Positions 10,450-19,113 of a stretch of DNA of 64,000 bases are shown one piece after another; position 1 is the stretch's first letter, and the number at the start of each line of letters is the position of its first letter. The stretch covers positions 124,001 through 188,000 of the forward strand of contig NZ_AP022606.1 of the NCBI RefSeq assembly GCF_010728725.1, given 5' to 3'. Under the pieces are notes generated by a model, which did no database searches, was not told the DNA's origin, and saw only the letters and a list, made by a program, of their open reading frames with translations. Source of the DNA: Mycobacterium branderi. Lineage in GTDB: Bacteria > Actinomycetota > Actinomycetes > Mycobacteriales > Mycobacteriaceae. A program made the translations under genes and the position numbers.

Positions 10450-12032
10450 GCATGCCCACCCCCAGCGTCGAGTACGTCCTGCTCTCCCCGATGCTCATCG
10501 TCTTCGGGGCTGCGGTGGCCGGCGTGCTGGCCGAGGCGTTCGTGCCGCGGCGATTCCGCTACGGCGCACAGGTGACGTTGGCACTCGCAGGACTCGTGGC
10601 CGCCTTCGTCGCCGTCATCGCGGTGGCCCGGCGGACCCCGCCGTCGGGCGAGACCGCGGTGCTGCGCGCGCTCGCGATCGACGGGCCCACCCTGCTGCTG
10701 CAGGGCACGATCTTGGTCGTGTCGGTGATGGCCGTCATCTTCATCGCCGAACGTCGGAGCGGTGAGGGTGCACCCGTCGGGCCCGGTGCAGCCACAGCCG
10801 TTGCGGCCGCGCTGGATTCGTTCACCCCGCAGGCCTCGGCGGTGCCCGACAGTGTCGGCGAGCGGCACGCGATCCGGGCCGGGGCGGCACAGACCGAGGT
10901 CTTCCCGCTGACCATGCTCGCTGTCGGCGGCATGCTGGTGTTCCCCGCGGCGAACGACTTGTTGACGATGTTCGTGGCGCTCGAGGTTCTTTCTTTGCCG
11001 CTGTACCTGCTGTGCGGGTTGGCCCGCCACCGCCGGCTGCTTTCGCAGGAAGCGGGCCTGAAATACTTTCTGCTGGGCGCTTTCTCGTCGGCGTTTTTCC
11101 TCTACGGCGTGGCGCTGCTGTACGGCGCGACCGGCACCCTGAACCTGCCCGGTATCGCCGACGCTCTCGCTAAGCACACCGACGACTCGATGGCGTTGGT
11201 GGGCGTCGCACTGGTGGCGGTGGGCCTGCTGTTCAAGGTAGGCGCGGTCCCGTTCCATTCCTGGATTCCGGATGTGTATCAGGGTGCGCCGACACCGATC
11301 ACCGGGTTCATGGCCGCGGCCACCAAGGTGGCGGCGTTCGGCGCGCTGCTGCGCGTCGTCTACGTCGCGCTGCCGCCGCTGCACGACCAGTGGCGCCCTG
11401 TACTGTGGGCGATCTCGATCCTGACCATGGTGGTGGGCACCGTCACCGCGATCAACCAGAACGACGTCAAGCGAATGCTGGCCTATTCGTCGGTGGCGCA
11501 CGTCGGGTTCATCCTCACCGGCGTGATCGCCGACATTCCGGCCGGTGTCTCGTCGACGATGTTCTACCTGGTGGCCTACAGCTTCAGCACGATAGGCGCG
11601 TTCGCCGTCGTCGGGCTCATCCGCGGCGCCAACGGCGAAGAGAACGCGTCGATGTCCCGGTGGGGCGGCCTGGGTCGGCGTTATCCCGTGGTGGGCCTGC
11701 TGTTTTCGATGTTCCTGTTGGCGTTCGCCGGTATCCCGTTGACCAGTGGGTTCGTCAGCAAGTTCGCGGTGTTCAAGGCGGCGGCGCAGGGTGGCGCGGT
11801 GCCGTTGGTGATCATCGGTGTGATCGCCAGCGGGGTGGCGGCCTACTTCTACGTGCGGGTGATCGTGCTGATGTTCTTCACCGAGCCGCCCGTGGAGGAG
11901 CTGCACGTCGTCATGCCAAGCTTCTGGAGCAAGGCGGCGATCGCGGTGTGCGCGGCGGTCACCATCCTGCTCGGTGTTGTTCCGCAGCCGCTGCTGGATC
12001 TGGCCGAGCAGGCTGCCCAATTGGTCAGATGA
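10446..12032 (+). CDS. nuoN: NADH-quinone oxidoreductase subunit N
   Basis: NuoN (528 aa) is the third antiporter-like subunit of the membrane arm. Recognisable pieces are FVALEVLSLPLYLLCG with the conserved Glu, VGLLFKVGAVPFHSWIPDVY with the conserved Lys, and NQNDVKRMLAYSSVAHVGF. An actinobacterial insertion of about 60 hydrophilic residues sits near residues 100-140 (SGEGAPVGPGAATAV and onwards). The stop overlaps the ATG of the following crotonase, so the operon continues past nuoN. Confidence 0.96.
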   Translation: MSMPTPSVEYVLLSPMLIVFGAAVAGVLAEAFVPRRFRYGAQVTLALAGLVAAFVAVIAVARRTPPSGETAVLRALAIDGPTLLLQGTILVVSVMAVIFIAERRSGEGAPVGPGAATAVAAALDSFTPQASAVPDSVGERHAIRAGAAQTEVFPLTMLAVGGMLVFPAANDLLTMFVALEVLSLPLYLLCGLARHRRLLSQEAGLKYFLLGAFSSAFFLYGVALLYGATGTLNLPGIADALAKHTDDSMALVGVALVAVGLLFKVGAVPFHSWIPDVYQGAPTPITGFMAAATKVAAFGALLRVVYVALPPLHDQWRPVLWAISILTMVVGTVTAINQNDVKRMLAYSSVAHVGFILTGVIADIPAGVSSTMFYLVAYSFSTIGAFAVVGLIRGANGEENASMSRWGGLGRRYPVVGLLFSMFLLAFAGIPLTSGFVSKFAVFKAAAQGGAVPLVIIGVIASGVAAYFYVRVIVLMFFTEPPVEELHVVMPSFWSKAAIAVCAAVTILLGVVPQPLLDLAEQAAQLVR

Positions 12033-12790
12033 CCGTTCTTCGCGACGACGTCGGCGCGGTGCGGGTGCTGACCCTCAACCGCCCCGAGGCGCGAAACGCG
12101 TTGAACAGCGAGCTGATTGAAGCGTTGTATGCGGCTTTCTGCGAGGCAGACTCCGATCCGTCGGTGCGGGCGGTCGTGCTCACCGGGGCCGATCCGGCGT
12201 TTTGTGCCGGGGTCGATTTGAAGGAGGCGCAGCGCGAGGGCTCGGCGTATTTCGAGCGGTACCAGACGCACAACTGCATCACCCGGGTGGCCGAGATGCG
12301 CAAACCGGTGGTGGGCGCGATCAACGGCCCGGTGTTCACCGGCGGGCTGGAGATGGCGTTGGGTTGCGATTTCCTGATCGCCTCGGAGCGTGCGATATTC
12401 GCCGACACCCATGCGCGGGTCGGGATTCTGCCCGGCGGCGGGATGACGGCCCGGCTGCCGCAGGTGGTCGGTGCGGCGATGGCGCGACGACTGTCGATGA
12501 CCGGCGAGGTGATCGACGCGGCGCGCGCCCTGCAGATCGGGCTGGTGACCGAGGTCGTCGCGCATGAGGGGCTCCTCGAACGGGCCGTCGAGTTGGCCGG
12601 CCAGATCACCGAGGTGCCGGCGCCGATCATGGCCGGGCTCAAGCAGATCTATGTTTCCGGGGCTGCCCCAGTCACCGATCCGGCGCTGGCCGCCGAGCAG
12701 GAGATCTCCGGTGCGCTGTCGGACGCCAGTGATCTCGGCGCCCGCTACGCCGAGATCAGCGAACGCAATCGCCGGCAGATCCGCCGCTGA
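12029..12790 (+). CDS. Enoyl-CoA hydratase/isomerase family protein coupled to the nuo operon
   Basis: A 253-aa crotonase-fold protein, expected to act on an acyl-CoA in the cytosol (hydration, isomerisation or a related reaction). The oxyanion-hole segment CAGVDLKEA and the GGLEMALGCD segment with the first catalytic Glu are present. The second catalytic Glu of classic hydratases falls at the His of ADTHARVGILPGGG, a substitution seen in a common mycobacterial EchA subgroup. The ATG overlaps the nuoN stop by 4 bp, so it is probably translated with complex I, which would link NADH from beta-oxidation to its oxidation (inference). In M. tuberculosis, as I recall, a PPE gene and not a crotonase follows nuoN. 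Confidence 0.85.
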   Translation: MTVLRDDVGAVRVLTLNRPEARNALNSELIEALYAAFCEADSDPSVRAVVLTGADPAFCAGVDLKEAQREGSAYFERYQTHNCITRVAEMRKPVVGAINGPVFTGGLEMALGCDFLIASERAIFADTHARVGILPGGGMTARLPQVVGAAMARRLSMTGEVIDAARALQIGLVTEVVAHEGLLERAVELAGQITEVPAPIMAGLKQIYVSGAAPVTDPALAAEQEISGALSDASDLGARYAEISERNRRQIRR

Positions 12791-12798
12791 GTTCTCCA

Positions 12799-12813
12799 CA
12801 GCCGCCTCGGCTG
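12799..12813. terminator. Short hairpin between convergent genes
   Basis: CAGCCG-CCT-CGGCTG forms a perfect 6-bp stem with a 3-nt loop in the 49-bp gap between the crotonase stop and the stop of the facing membrane protein gene. It is symmetric and so could serve both strands. No T-run follows, as is usual for mycobacterial terminators. Confidence 0.4.
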
Positions 12814-12839
12814 GACAGACGGCACTGGCCCGCCCGAGA

Positions 12840-13313
12840 TCAACCACGCCCACCATCCGGAGGAACTCCTGGGCGGAGACCCCGATCCCCCGGATGACTC
12901 GTGAACGGGCGGATGGCCAATACGTAGATCCCCAAGATGGCCAGCGGCGCCGCCAGCGGCAACCACGGCAATTCCAGCGGGAACGCGGTGGCGACCAAGC
13001 CTGCGAGCGTAAACCCAACGGCCCCAACGATGCTCGCATCGCTGACCGCATCGAGGCCGGCGGCGTGCCGCAGCAGCAGGTACCCGGCTGCTGCGAGACC
13101 CGAGACCGCGGCCACGGTGGCCGCGGGATTGGTCAACACGATGACCGCCACCGCCAGCAGCACTGCCAGTGTCGCGGCGGGTCGAAACAGAGTTCCGGCC
13201 GCCACCGCCGCCACGGCCAACATCGCGGCGACCAACGCCTGGCCATGCGTCCCGACGCCAACGGCTGTCACCATCAATAATCCGCAGGCGGTCGACAGGA
13301 TGCGGAGCATCAT
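12840..13313 (-). CDS. Small integral membrane protein ending the moxR operon
   Basis: A 157-aa protein (MMLRILSTACGLLMVTAVG) with about five hydrophobic segments and almost no polar loops; function unknown. It is the last gene of the MoxR/DUF58 operon. Its ATG overlaps the DUF58 stop. A much longer reading in the same frame continues upstream to 14696, but that part is an arginine/proline-rich antisense-like translation inside the DUF58 gene and is rejected. Position matches the M. tuberculosis Rv3162c membrane protein (recalled synteny). Such proteins travel with MoxR-DUF58 pairs and may form a membrane platform for them (inference). Confidence 0.75.
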   Translation of the reverse strand: MMLRILSTACGLLMVTAVGVGTHGQALVAAMLAVAAVAAGTLFRPAATLAVLLAVAVIVLTNPAATVAAVSGLAAAGYLLLRHAAGLDAVSDASIVGAVGFTLAGLVATAFPLELPWLPLAAPLAILGIYVLAIRPFTSHPGDRGLRPGVPPDGGRG

Positions 13314-14563
13314 CGGCGTCCCGTCACCGGGCGGCGGCGATCGGGCACCGCGTGCATCGACTGGTCCAGGGTGCGGTCGGGCTGCCAGGGCACCACGTCG
13401 ACGCCGATCGTGGCCATGTCGCGATACATCGCCGACCGCTGCAACGCCCACAACCGGCCGATCAGCGGATCCTGATGATCGCCGAGCGGCGAGCCCTGCA
13501 GGACGTCGACCGCCACCACGAGGTGCCCGCGTTTGCGCAAGTCGATCAGCGCCAGCGCGAACTCCGTGTCGAGCAGCGTCGAGAATGCGACGATGATCGC
13601 GCCCGGCGGAACGGCGGCCCGCGGCGCGAGAGTGCCTGTGGTGGTTTCGAATCCGGCGCCAGAGCCGAGCACGGTGTCGAGCACCCGGTAGAACTGGCGC
13701 TGCCCGATGTCGGCGCCCAGCCAGCGCGGCTGGCGGCCGCCCAATGCCACGATGCCGGCGCGGTCGCCGTTGCGCAGCGCCGTCTGCACCACCTGGGCGG
13801 CGCCGCGCACAATGCGCTCGGTGGCATCGGTCGCCGGCCCCGGCGGTTGCGGATAGGTGTCGACAAGCACCACCACGTCGGCGGCTCGATCGGTCAACCG
13901 TTCGGTGACGTGCAGGCGGCCGCGGCGGGCACTCACCGCCCAGTTGACCGTGCGCAGCTGATCGCCGGGCACATACGCGCGGATGTCGGCGTATTCGACG
14001 CCGCTGCCGATGTGACGGGTGAGATGGGTGCCGATGCGATCCAGCAGTTCGGTCTGCGGAAGCGGCGTCGATTGCGGTGGCGCCAGCGGAAACACGGTGA
14101 CGTGTGCGGCATCCGCGGTCGCCGTTCCCGCCAGCAATCCGCCGTGTGCGACGACGTCGACGCTGGCCCGGATCGGATAGCGACCCCAGCGGTCGGCCAT
14201 GACGGCCACCGTCTGTCGTTGGGGAGAGCCGCCGTCGAGCGTGTCTAGTCGCATGCCCTCCACCGTCGTCACCCTGAGATCGACTGCCACGCCTGTGCTT
14301 TCCGTTGCCGCCGACACGTCCACCTGTGTCTCCTCGGTTTCGAAGCATCGTTGCGAACTGAGCTCGGCCTGGATCCGAACTTTCGGCAGCGGCCGCTGCC
14401 AGCCGATCGAACTCAACACGCCCAGCAGCGGTGCCGCGAACGCCAGCAGTTGCCAGCGCGAACTGAGCAGCGCGACAGCCAGCGCCACCCCCGCACAGGT
14501 GGCCACCGCCCGCGTCAACGTCGAGGCGCGCCAACGCAACTGGACTTCCTGCGGTTGGGTCAC
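13310..14563 (-). CDS. DUF58 domain protein, MoxR partner
   Basis: A 417-aa protein with two N-terminal transmembrane segments (AVATCAGVALAVALLSS and LLAFAAPLLGVLSSI). A DUF58 core follows, recognised by VEYADIRAYVPGDQLRTVNW and SARRGRLHV. The C-terminal part resembles a von Willebrand A fold (DVVVLVDTY carries the start of a MIDAS-like site). GTG start at 14563 in a GTGA overlap with moxR. DUF58 proteins are usually encoded beside MoxR AAA+ ATPases and are thought to be their client or adaptor. The position matches Rv3163c of M. tuberculosis (recalled). Confidence 0.88.
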   Translation of the reverse strand: MTQPQEVQLRWRASTLTRAVATCAGVALAVALLSSRWQLLAFAAPLLGVLSSIGWQRPLPKVRIQAELSSQRCFETEETQVDVSAATESTGVAVDLRVTTVEGMRLDTLDGGSPQRQTVAVMADRWGRYPIRASVDVVAHGGLLAGTATADAAHVTVFPLAPPQSTPLPQTELLDRIGTHLTRHIGSGVEYADIRAYVPGDQLRTVNWAVSARRGRLHVTERLTDRAADVVVLVDTYPQPPGPATDATERIVRGAAQVVQTALRNGDRAGIVALGGRQPRWLGADIGQRQFYRVLDTVLGSGAGFETTTGTLAPRAAVPPGAIIVAFSTLLDTEFALALIDLRKRGHLVVAVDVLQGSPLGDHQDPLIGRLWALQRSAMYRDMATIGVDVVPWQPDRTLDQSMHAVPDRRRPVTGRR

Positions 14564-15519
14564 GACCGCGCCCGCGGAACCGGCAGGCGGCGCAGCAGTT
14601 CCTCGACGATGTCCGAGCCAACGATTCGCCGCACCCACATCTCGGGTCGAAGCGTGATCCGGTGTGCCACCGCCGGAACCGCGAGCGCCTTGACATCCTC
14701 GGGAATCACATAATCGCGGCCCAGCAGCAGCGCGCGGGCGCGGGCCAGCTGCACCAGATCCAGCTCAGCGCGGGGACTGGCCCCAACCGCGACCTGGGGG
14801 TGATGCCGGGTCGCGTTCGCCAACGACACCACATAGTGCAGGACGTCCTCGTGGACGCTGACCTGTTCCACCGATTCGCGCATGGCCAGCAGGTCATGAG
14901 CGTCGACGACCTGGTTCACCGTCGGCTCGGCCGATCCGCGGTCCAGCCGGCGGCGCAACATCGACGTCTCGTCTCGCTCGGAGAGGTAGCGCAGTTCCAG
15001 CCGAACCGCAAAGCGATCCAGCTGCGCCTCCGGCAACGGGTAGGTGCCTTCGTACTCGATCGGGTTGTCTGTGGCCAAGACGATGAAAGGTGTTGGCAGC
15101 CGGTGGGTTTCACCGTCGATGCTGACTTGTCCTTCGGCCATGGCCTCCAGCAATGCCGCCTGGGTCTTGGGTGGTGTGCGGTTGATCTCGTCGGCGAGCA
15201 GTAGGTTGGTGAAGATCGGCCCCGGGCGGAATTCGAAGCGTCCGGACTGCATGTCGTAGACGGTCGAGCCGAGCAGGTCGGCCGGCAGCAGATCGGGGGT
15301 GAATTGCACGCGGGTGAAGTCGAGACCCAGTGCGGCGGCGAAGGACCGGGCGATCAACGTCTTGCCGAGGCCGGGCAGGTCTTCGATGAGCACGTGGCCC
15401 CGCGCGAGCACCGTGGTGAGGATGAGGGTGAGCGCGGAACGCTTTCCGACCACCACGCGCTCGATTTCGTCGAGCACCGCCTCGCAGCGGGCCGTGGTGG
15501 CCTCAGCCGGCATCGTCAT
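14560..15519 (-). CDS. moxR3: MoxR-family AAA+ ATPase
   Basis: A 319-aa MoxR-type AAA+ ATPase, a cytosolic chaperone-like motor proposed to help metal insertion or complex maturation. Walker A is IEDLPGLGKTLIAR near residue 45, Walker B is NLLLADEINRTPPKTQ near residue 110, and sensor 1 is VLATDNPIEYEGTYPLPEAQ. The real start is ATG 15519, overlapping the upstream stop (ATGA). The longer in-frame reading to 15795 is antisense-like and rejected. The symbol moxR3 is assigned by synteny with Rv3164c and is less certain than the family. Confidence 0.92.
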   Translation of the reverse strand: MTMPAEATTARCEAVLDEIERVVVGKRSALTLILTTVLARGHVLIEDLPGLGKTLIARSFAAALGLDFTRVQFTPDLLPADLLGSTVYDMQSGRFEFRPGPIFTNLLLADEINRTPPKTQAALLEAMAEGQVSIDGETHRLPTPFIVLATDNPIEYEGTYPLPEAQLDRFAVRLELRYLSERDETSMLRRRLDRGSAEPTVNQVVDAHDLLAMRESVEQVSVHEDVLHYVVSLANATRHHPQVAVGASPRAELDLVQLARARALLLGRDYVIPEDVKALAVPAVAHRITLRPEMWVRRIVGSDIVEELLRRLPVPRARS

Positions 15520-15998
15520 ACCTGCTCCAACCGTTGCAGTATTTCCTCGAGTGCCGCCCGGCCCGGCCCGGGCTCGTGCCCACCGGATTGCGCGACGTTG
15601 TTGGGATCGACCAAAGCCCACAGTTGAGGCCCGAAGAGCATGCGGCCAGTGGCGTAAAACGCTTCCGGATCCTTGGATTGCCTTTGCCCCGTGGTCATTT
15701 CGAACCGCCGCGCCAGAATCGGCCGCAGGTGGCGGTCCCAGTCCGCCCGAGTGGAATCCGACCAGCGGATCAACGTCTCGGTGCGGGAAAGCCAATCACG
15801 CAACGGCTTCCCCAGCGCATCGGCGGCCGCTTCCGACGCCGGCTCGCCCTCATGGGCGAGGAACCGGCGGATGTTGAACAGCGCGAATGCCACCGCCCCA
15901 CCCGAAATCCACAACACGAACCGGCGGTCGTGCACCGACAGCGCGATCAACTCGGCGCCGATGACGCCGAAGACGCTGAGAATTACCAGGCGCTTCAT
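15516..15998 (-). CDS. Conserved membrane-anchored protein of the moxR operon
   Basis: A 160-aa protein of unknown function. Two hydrophobic stretches at the N terminus (LVILSVFGVIGAELIALSV and FVLWISGGAVAFALF) are followed by a soluble, mixed-charge domain of about 110 residues. It sits between a DUF4129-like protein and MoxR with 4-bp overlaps on both sides, so it very likely belongs to the MoxR complex. Same position as Rv3165c in M. tuberculosis (recalled). No catalytic motif was recognised. Confidence 0.75.
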   Translation of the reverse strand: MKRLVILSVFGVIGAELIALSVHDRRFVLWISGGAVAFALFNIRRFLAHEGEPASEAAADALGKPLRDWLSRTETLIRWSDSTRADWDRHLRPILARRFEMTTGQRQSKDPEAFYATGRMLFGPQLWALVDPNNVAQSGGHEPGPGRAALEEILQRLEQV

Positions 15999-16996
15999 AC
16001 CGCGCTCCGCAATTCGGCGAGCACGAGTTGCAGCACGCGTACCGCGGTTTCGCGGTGGCTTTCGTTCATCACATGCGGGCTGAACCGCGCCTCTTCGAAG
16101 AGGTTCACCAGTCGCGCGGCGTTATCTGCGTGCAGCGCATGGTGTTCGACGGCCCGGGTCAATACCTCGGTGGGTGTGTCGGAATCCTGCGGAACAGCCT
16201 CCGGCACATGGGCCAGTTCGCGCTCCATCGCGGCGTAGCACGCGATGATCGCCTCGCGCGGTTCGCGGCTGAGATCGCCGATCTCGGCCAGCCCGACTTC
16301 TGCTGCGCGAGCGAGTGATTCGGACGACGCCGTGGGTGCCGGCGGTTGGAATGGTTCCGCAGCGAGCACGTGCGGTTTGGCGGTGCGCCGTCCGCGCACA
16401 GCGGCGATGGCGCCCACCACGAGCAGCAGGGCCAACGTCACCGTGCTCGCGATCAGATAGCCCAGCACGTCCCCGTCGCCCCGGTCGTTGCGCGGCTCGG
16501 GCGGCGGCGAGGTGTCGGGCCGAGGCGTCGGAGTCGCCGTTTCCGTCGCGCCCGGCAGCTCGCCGGCGCGGATCCCGTGCGGCCCGATGAACCGCGCCAG
16601 CAGCCATACGATCAGCAGCCACACGACGAGCACCGCGGCGCCGATCAGCAGTATCCGCCAGCCCGGGCGGCCCATCCCGCGGCTGAATCGGTCGGGCAGA
16701 CCGCCGGCGCTGGGCGCGGGCCTGCGCGGATCGCGCAACCGGACGATCAGGGATGCGCCGATGATCGCCAGCGAGACGGCCAGCAGCGCCACCACGTAAG
16801 GCAACGACGCCGAACTGCGCGGCGGCTCCTGCTGCGCCTGCTGCTCGACACCGGGCAGATATCCACGCAAAGACGCAGCAACAACGACCAAGAGCACGAT
16901 CACGGCGACCACGCGGCCAGTCGCCTTGTCGACCCCGGGCATTGGCACACCAATCGACCGGTTACCTGCCGCTGTTGCGGCATTCCGTTTGCTCAT
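15995..16996 (-). CDS. DUF4129-like transmembrane protein
   Basis: A 333-aa protein with at least four hydrophobic segments: VVAVIVLLVVVAASLRGYL, LPYVVALLAVSLAIIGASLI, ILLIGAAVLVVWLLIVWLLA and LGYLIASTVTLALLLVVGAI. Its C-terminal 110-residue domain (AIIACYAAMERELAHV through ETAVRVLQLVLAEL) looks like DUF4129. A Pro/Thr linker (ATPTPRPDTSPPPEPR) lies before the last helix. Start is ATG 16996 in an ATGA overlap with the TetR stop; the in-frame extension to 17065 lies inside the TetR gene. DUF4129 proteins are common partners of MoxR-DUF58 systems. Position matches Rv3166c (recalled). Confidence 0.8.
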   Translation of the reverse strand: MSKRNAATAAGNRSIGVPMPGVDKATGRVVAVIVLLVVVAASLRGYLPGVEQQAQQEPPRSSASLPYVVALLAVSLAIIGASLIVRLRDPRRPAPSAGGLPDRFSRGMGRPGWRILLIGAAVLVVWLLIVWLLARFIGPHGIRAGELPGATETATPTPRPDTSPPPEPRNDRGDGDVLGYLIASTVTLALLLVVGAIAAVRGRRTAKPHVLAAEPFQPPAPTASSESLARAAEVGLAEIGDLSREPREAIIACYAAMERELAHVPEAVPQDSDTPTEVLTRAVEHHALHADNAARLVNLFEEARFSPHVMNESHRETAVRVLQLVLAELRSAV

Positions 16997-17619
16997 CCTG
17001 GCACGTCGGCCTCCCGTGCCGCTAGCCGCAGCGATTCGAGCCGACTGGCGAGCATTGCCGTCCACTCCGCGATGTACTGCTCGTCAGGCATACCCGCTCC
17101 CGGCCCGTGGAATACGGTGCTCGTTGCTCGTTGGCCATGGAGCGCATTCACTCCGACGACGGCGATGGCCGCGGCATCCTGTTGGCTGATCGTTGGGATC
17201 CAGCCAGTCACCCAGTCGGCGAGTTCGGCGTAGAGCCCGTCGAACAATGCCGCGTAGGCGTCGGTGAGTCGAGCCGACTGACCTGATGGAACGCGGGACG
17301 CGATCCGGAGCAGTTGGGTTTCCTCGTCGAGCACCGTCAGCACGTACCGGCCCAGCATGGTCAGTTCGCTGCGTAGGTCCCCCAAGCCGGCGAAAAGTTT
17401 GCGCATATCGCGCATGGCGTGGCGGCGGTCCAGTTGCCGGTCGATGCCGGCCTCCAGCAGCGCCTCCTTCGATTTGAAGTGGTGGTAGAGGGCGCCCGAT
17501 CCCGGCGCCAGGCCGGCCGCAGCTTCGATCTGCGCGACGCTGGTTGCCTGGTAGCCCTGTTCACCGAACAGGCGCAGCGCCTCGGTAACCAGCCGTTCTC
17601 GGGTGGGGATTGCCGGCAT
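16993..17619 (-). CDS. TetR-family transcriptional regulator heading the moxR operon
   Basis: A TetR regulator of 208 aa from ATG 17619 (MPAIPTRERLVTEALRLF); an in-frame ATG seven codons upstream (17640) is possible but lies within the operator. The N-terminal HTH is clear: GYQATSVAQIEAAAGLAPGS then ALYHHFKSKEALLEA. The ligand domain contains hydrophobic helices and the stretch VGVNALHGQRATSTVFHG. It is divergent from the triplicated kinase-P450 operon, with a strong palindrome between, and it is coupled to the DUF4129-MoxR genes. It therefore probably controls both directions (inference). Position matches Rv3167c. Confidence 0.88.
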   Translation of the reverse strand: MPAIPTRERLVTEALRLFGEQGYQATSVAQIEAAAGLAPGSGALYHHFKSKEALLEAGIDRQLDRRHAMRDMRKLFAGLGDLRSELTMLGRYVLTVLDEETQLLRIASRVPSGQSARLTDAYAALFDGLYAELADWVTGWIPTISQQDAAAIAVVGVNALHGQRATSTVFHGPGAGMPDEQYIAEWTAMLASRLESLRLAAREADVPG

Positions 17620-17630
17620 TGACCGCTCCC

Positions 17631-17663
17631 AAGTACTCACTTAGTATCGACAAGTGAATACTT
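17631..17663. promoter_or_regulatory. TetR operator between the moxR operon and the kinase-P450 operon
   Basis: Two 12-bp arms, AAGTACTCACTT (17631-17642) and AAGTGAATACTT (17652-17663), are inverted repeats with one mismatch and a 9-bp spacer. The dyad fills the gap between the TetR start and the first kinase gene. Size and position fit two half-sites for a TetR dimer pair controlling both divergent promoters. Assignment to the adjacent TetR is inference. Confidence 0.65.
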
Positions 17664-17697
17664 TAGCGCCTGAATCGCGGTGCCGCTAGGAGTGGCT

Positions 17698-19113
17698 ATG
17701 GCCAACCCAGTCCCTCACGGGAGGATCCGACGCACGATGCCGTTGGCCGGGTTCACCGCACGTGCCGCCGGCGGACGGATGGTGGCCGCCCTGCGGGAGA
17801 AGACCGGCGACACCGATGCCGTGCAGCGTTTCCGTGAGCGGACCGCGGAGCGCTATACCGAGTTGCTCGGCCATTCCAAGGGAGTGCTAATGAAGGCCGG
17901 CCAGATGTTGTCCATGGTGGATGCCAGCGCTATTGGCAACGGCGGCTTTTCGCCCTACCAGAAAGCGCTGGCTCGGTTGCAGGCCGATGCACCATCCATG
18001 GATCCGACGCTAGCCAAAGAAGTGCTGCATGCCGACCTTGGCCGACCCGCCGAGCAGGTGTTCGCTGAGTTCAGCGACGAACCGATGGCCGCCGCCTCGA
18101 TCGGGCAAGTCCACCGTGCGGTGCTGTACGACGGCCGCGATGTTGCGGTCAAGATCCAGTACCCCGGTGCGGCCGAAGCGATCCACGACGATCTGGCCAA
18201 TACCGAACTGCTGGCGACGTTCTTCCGGTTCGGCGCGTCGGCGTCGGGTACCGCGATGGCGGCGAATCCACGACAGATGACGCGCGAGATCGCAGCGCGT
18301 ATCTCGGAGGAAATCGACTACCGCCATGAGGCTGCCAACATCTCCGCGTTCAGCGAGCTCTACCGCGACCACCCGTTCATCCGGGTACCAGACGTTATTG
18401 CCGAAGCCTCCGGCGATCGGGTGCTGACCATGACCTACCTGGACGGAATCGACTGGGCCGCAGCACAACAGGCCGACCAGGAACTCAAAAACACCTGGGC
18501 GGAGGTGATTCTGCGGTTTGCCTATGGTTCTTACCGGCACGGGAACATGTTCAACGCCGATCCACACCCAGGCAACTACTGTTTCGGCCCAGACGGCAGC
18601 GTGGGATTCGTCGACTTCGGCTGCGTCAAACTCCTGCCTGAGCGTGTGCGCCGCTCATTCGTCGCGATGGTGCGCGCAACAGTTGACGGTCGTAAACATG
18701 AGGTGCGCGACCTGATGGTCGAGTTAGGTTACTTCGCAGGCGATTCCACGCTGTCGGCAGACGAGGCCTACCAGTGGATGGCGGAGCTGGCCCACGAGGT
18801 GCTCGCACCGCAGCCGGTCACTGTTACCCACGCCAGCTCACTACGCGTCATCCGCAACCTGATTGATCTTCGCTCGCCGGATCATCCAGGGCGTCGCATG
18901 TCCGCGCCGGACGACCTGGCTCTCTTTCCGCGCATTGTACTTGCAGCTCCCCTGTTCGCCGCTCTGGGCGCCACTATCTACGCTCGCTCGACATTGGACG
19001 ACCTGGACGGAGTCGCCGAACCCATCACACGGCTGGGCAAGTTGCACAAAGCCTGGGTCCGTGAGTGTGGACTGCCGTTTGGGTTGGAGCCCCATGATGC
19101 CGCCTCGGGATAA
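17698..19113 (+). CDS. ABC1/UbiB-type atypical kinase, copy 1
   Basis: A 471-aa member of the ABC1/ADCK/UbiB atypical kinase-ATPase family, thought to act in quinone or isoprenoid lipid metabolism at membranes. Family hallmarks are visible: KxGQ (MKAGQM, K66-Q69), the alanine-rich loop AAASIGQVHRA (131-141) that replaces the usual P-loop, the Lys of VAVKIQYPG (about 152), the ExD-type stretch EEIDYRHEAANI, the catalytic NADPHPGNYCF, and VDFGCVK as the DFG-like motif. Start is ATG 17698 after TAGGAG; an upstream GTG (17680) is in frame. First of three tandem copies; its last codons overlap the next ATG by 20 bp. Confidence 0.88.
   Translation: MANPVPHGRIRRTMPLAGFTARAAGGRMVAALREKTGDTDAVQRFRERTAERYTELLGHSKGVLMKAGQMLSMVDASAIGNGGFSPYQKALARLQADAPSMDPTLAKEVLHADLGRPAEQVFAEFSDEPMAAASIGQVHRAVLYDGRDVAVKIQYPGAAEAIHDDLANTELLATFFRFGASASGTAMAANPRQMTREIAARISEEIDYRHEAANISAFSELYRDHPFIRVPDVIAEASGDRVLTMTYLDGIDWAAAQQADQELKNTWAEVILRFAYGSYRHGNMFNADPHPGNYCFGPDGSVGFVDFGCVKLLPERVRRSFVAMVRATVDGRKHEVRDLMVELGYFAGDSTLSADEAYQWMAELAHEVLAPQPVTVTHASSLRVIRNLIDLRSPDHPGRRMSAPDDLALFPRIVLAAPLFAALGATIYARSTLDDLDGVAEPITRLGKLHKAWVRECGLPFGLEPHDAASG

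Noticed and set aside
13314..14696. Upstream in-frame extension of the small membrane protein gene on the minus strand
   Set aside because: The extension is an Arg/Pro-rich translation within the DUF58 and MoxR genes; the ATG overlapping the DUF58 stop explains the start.
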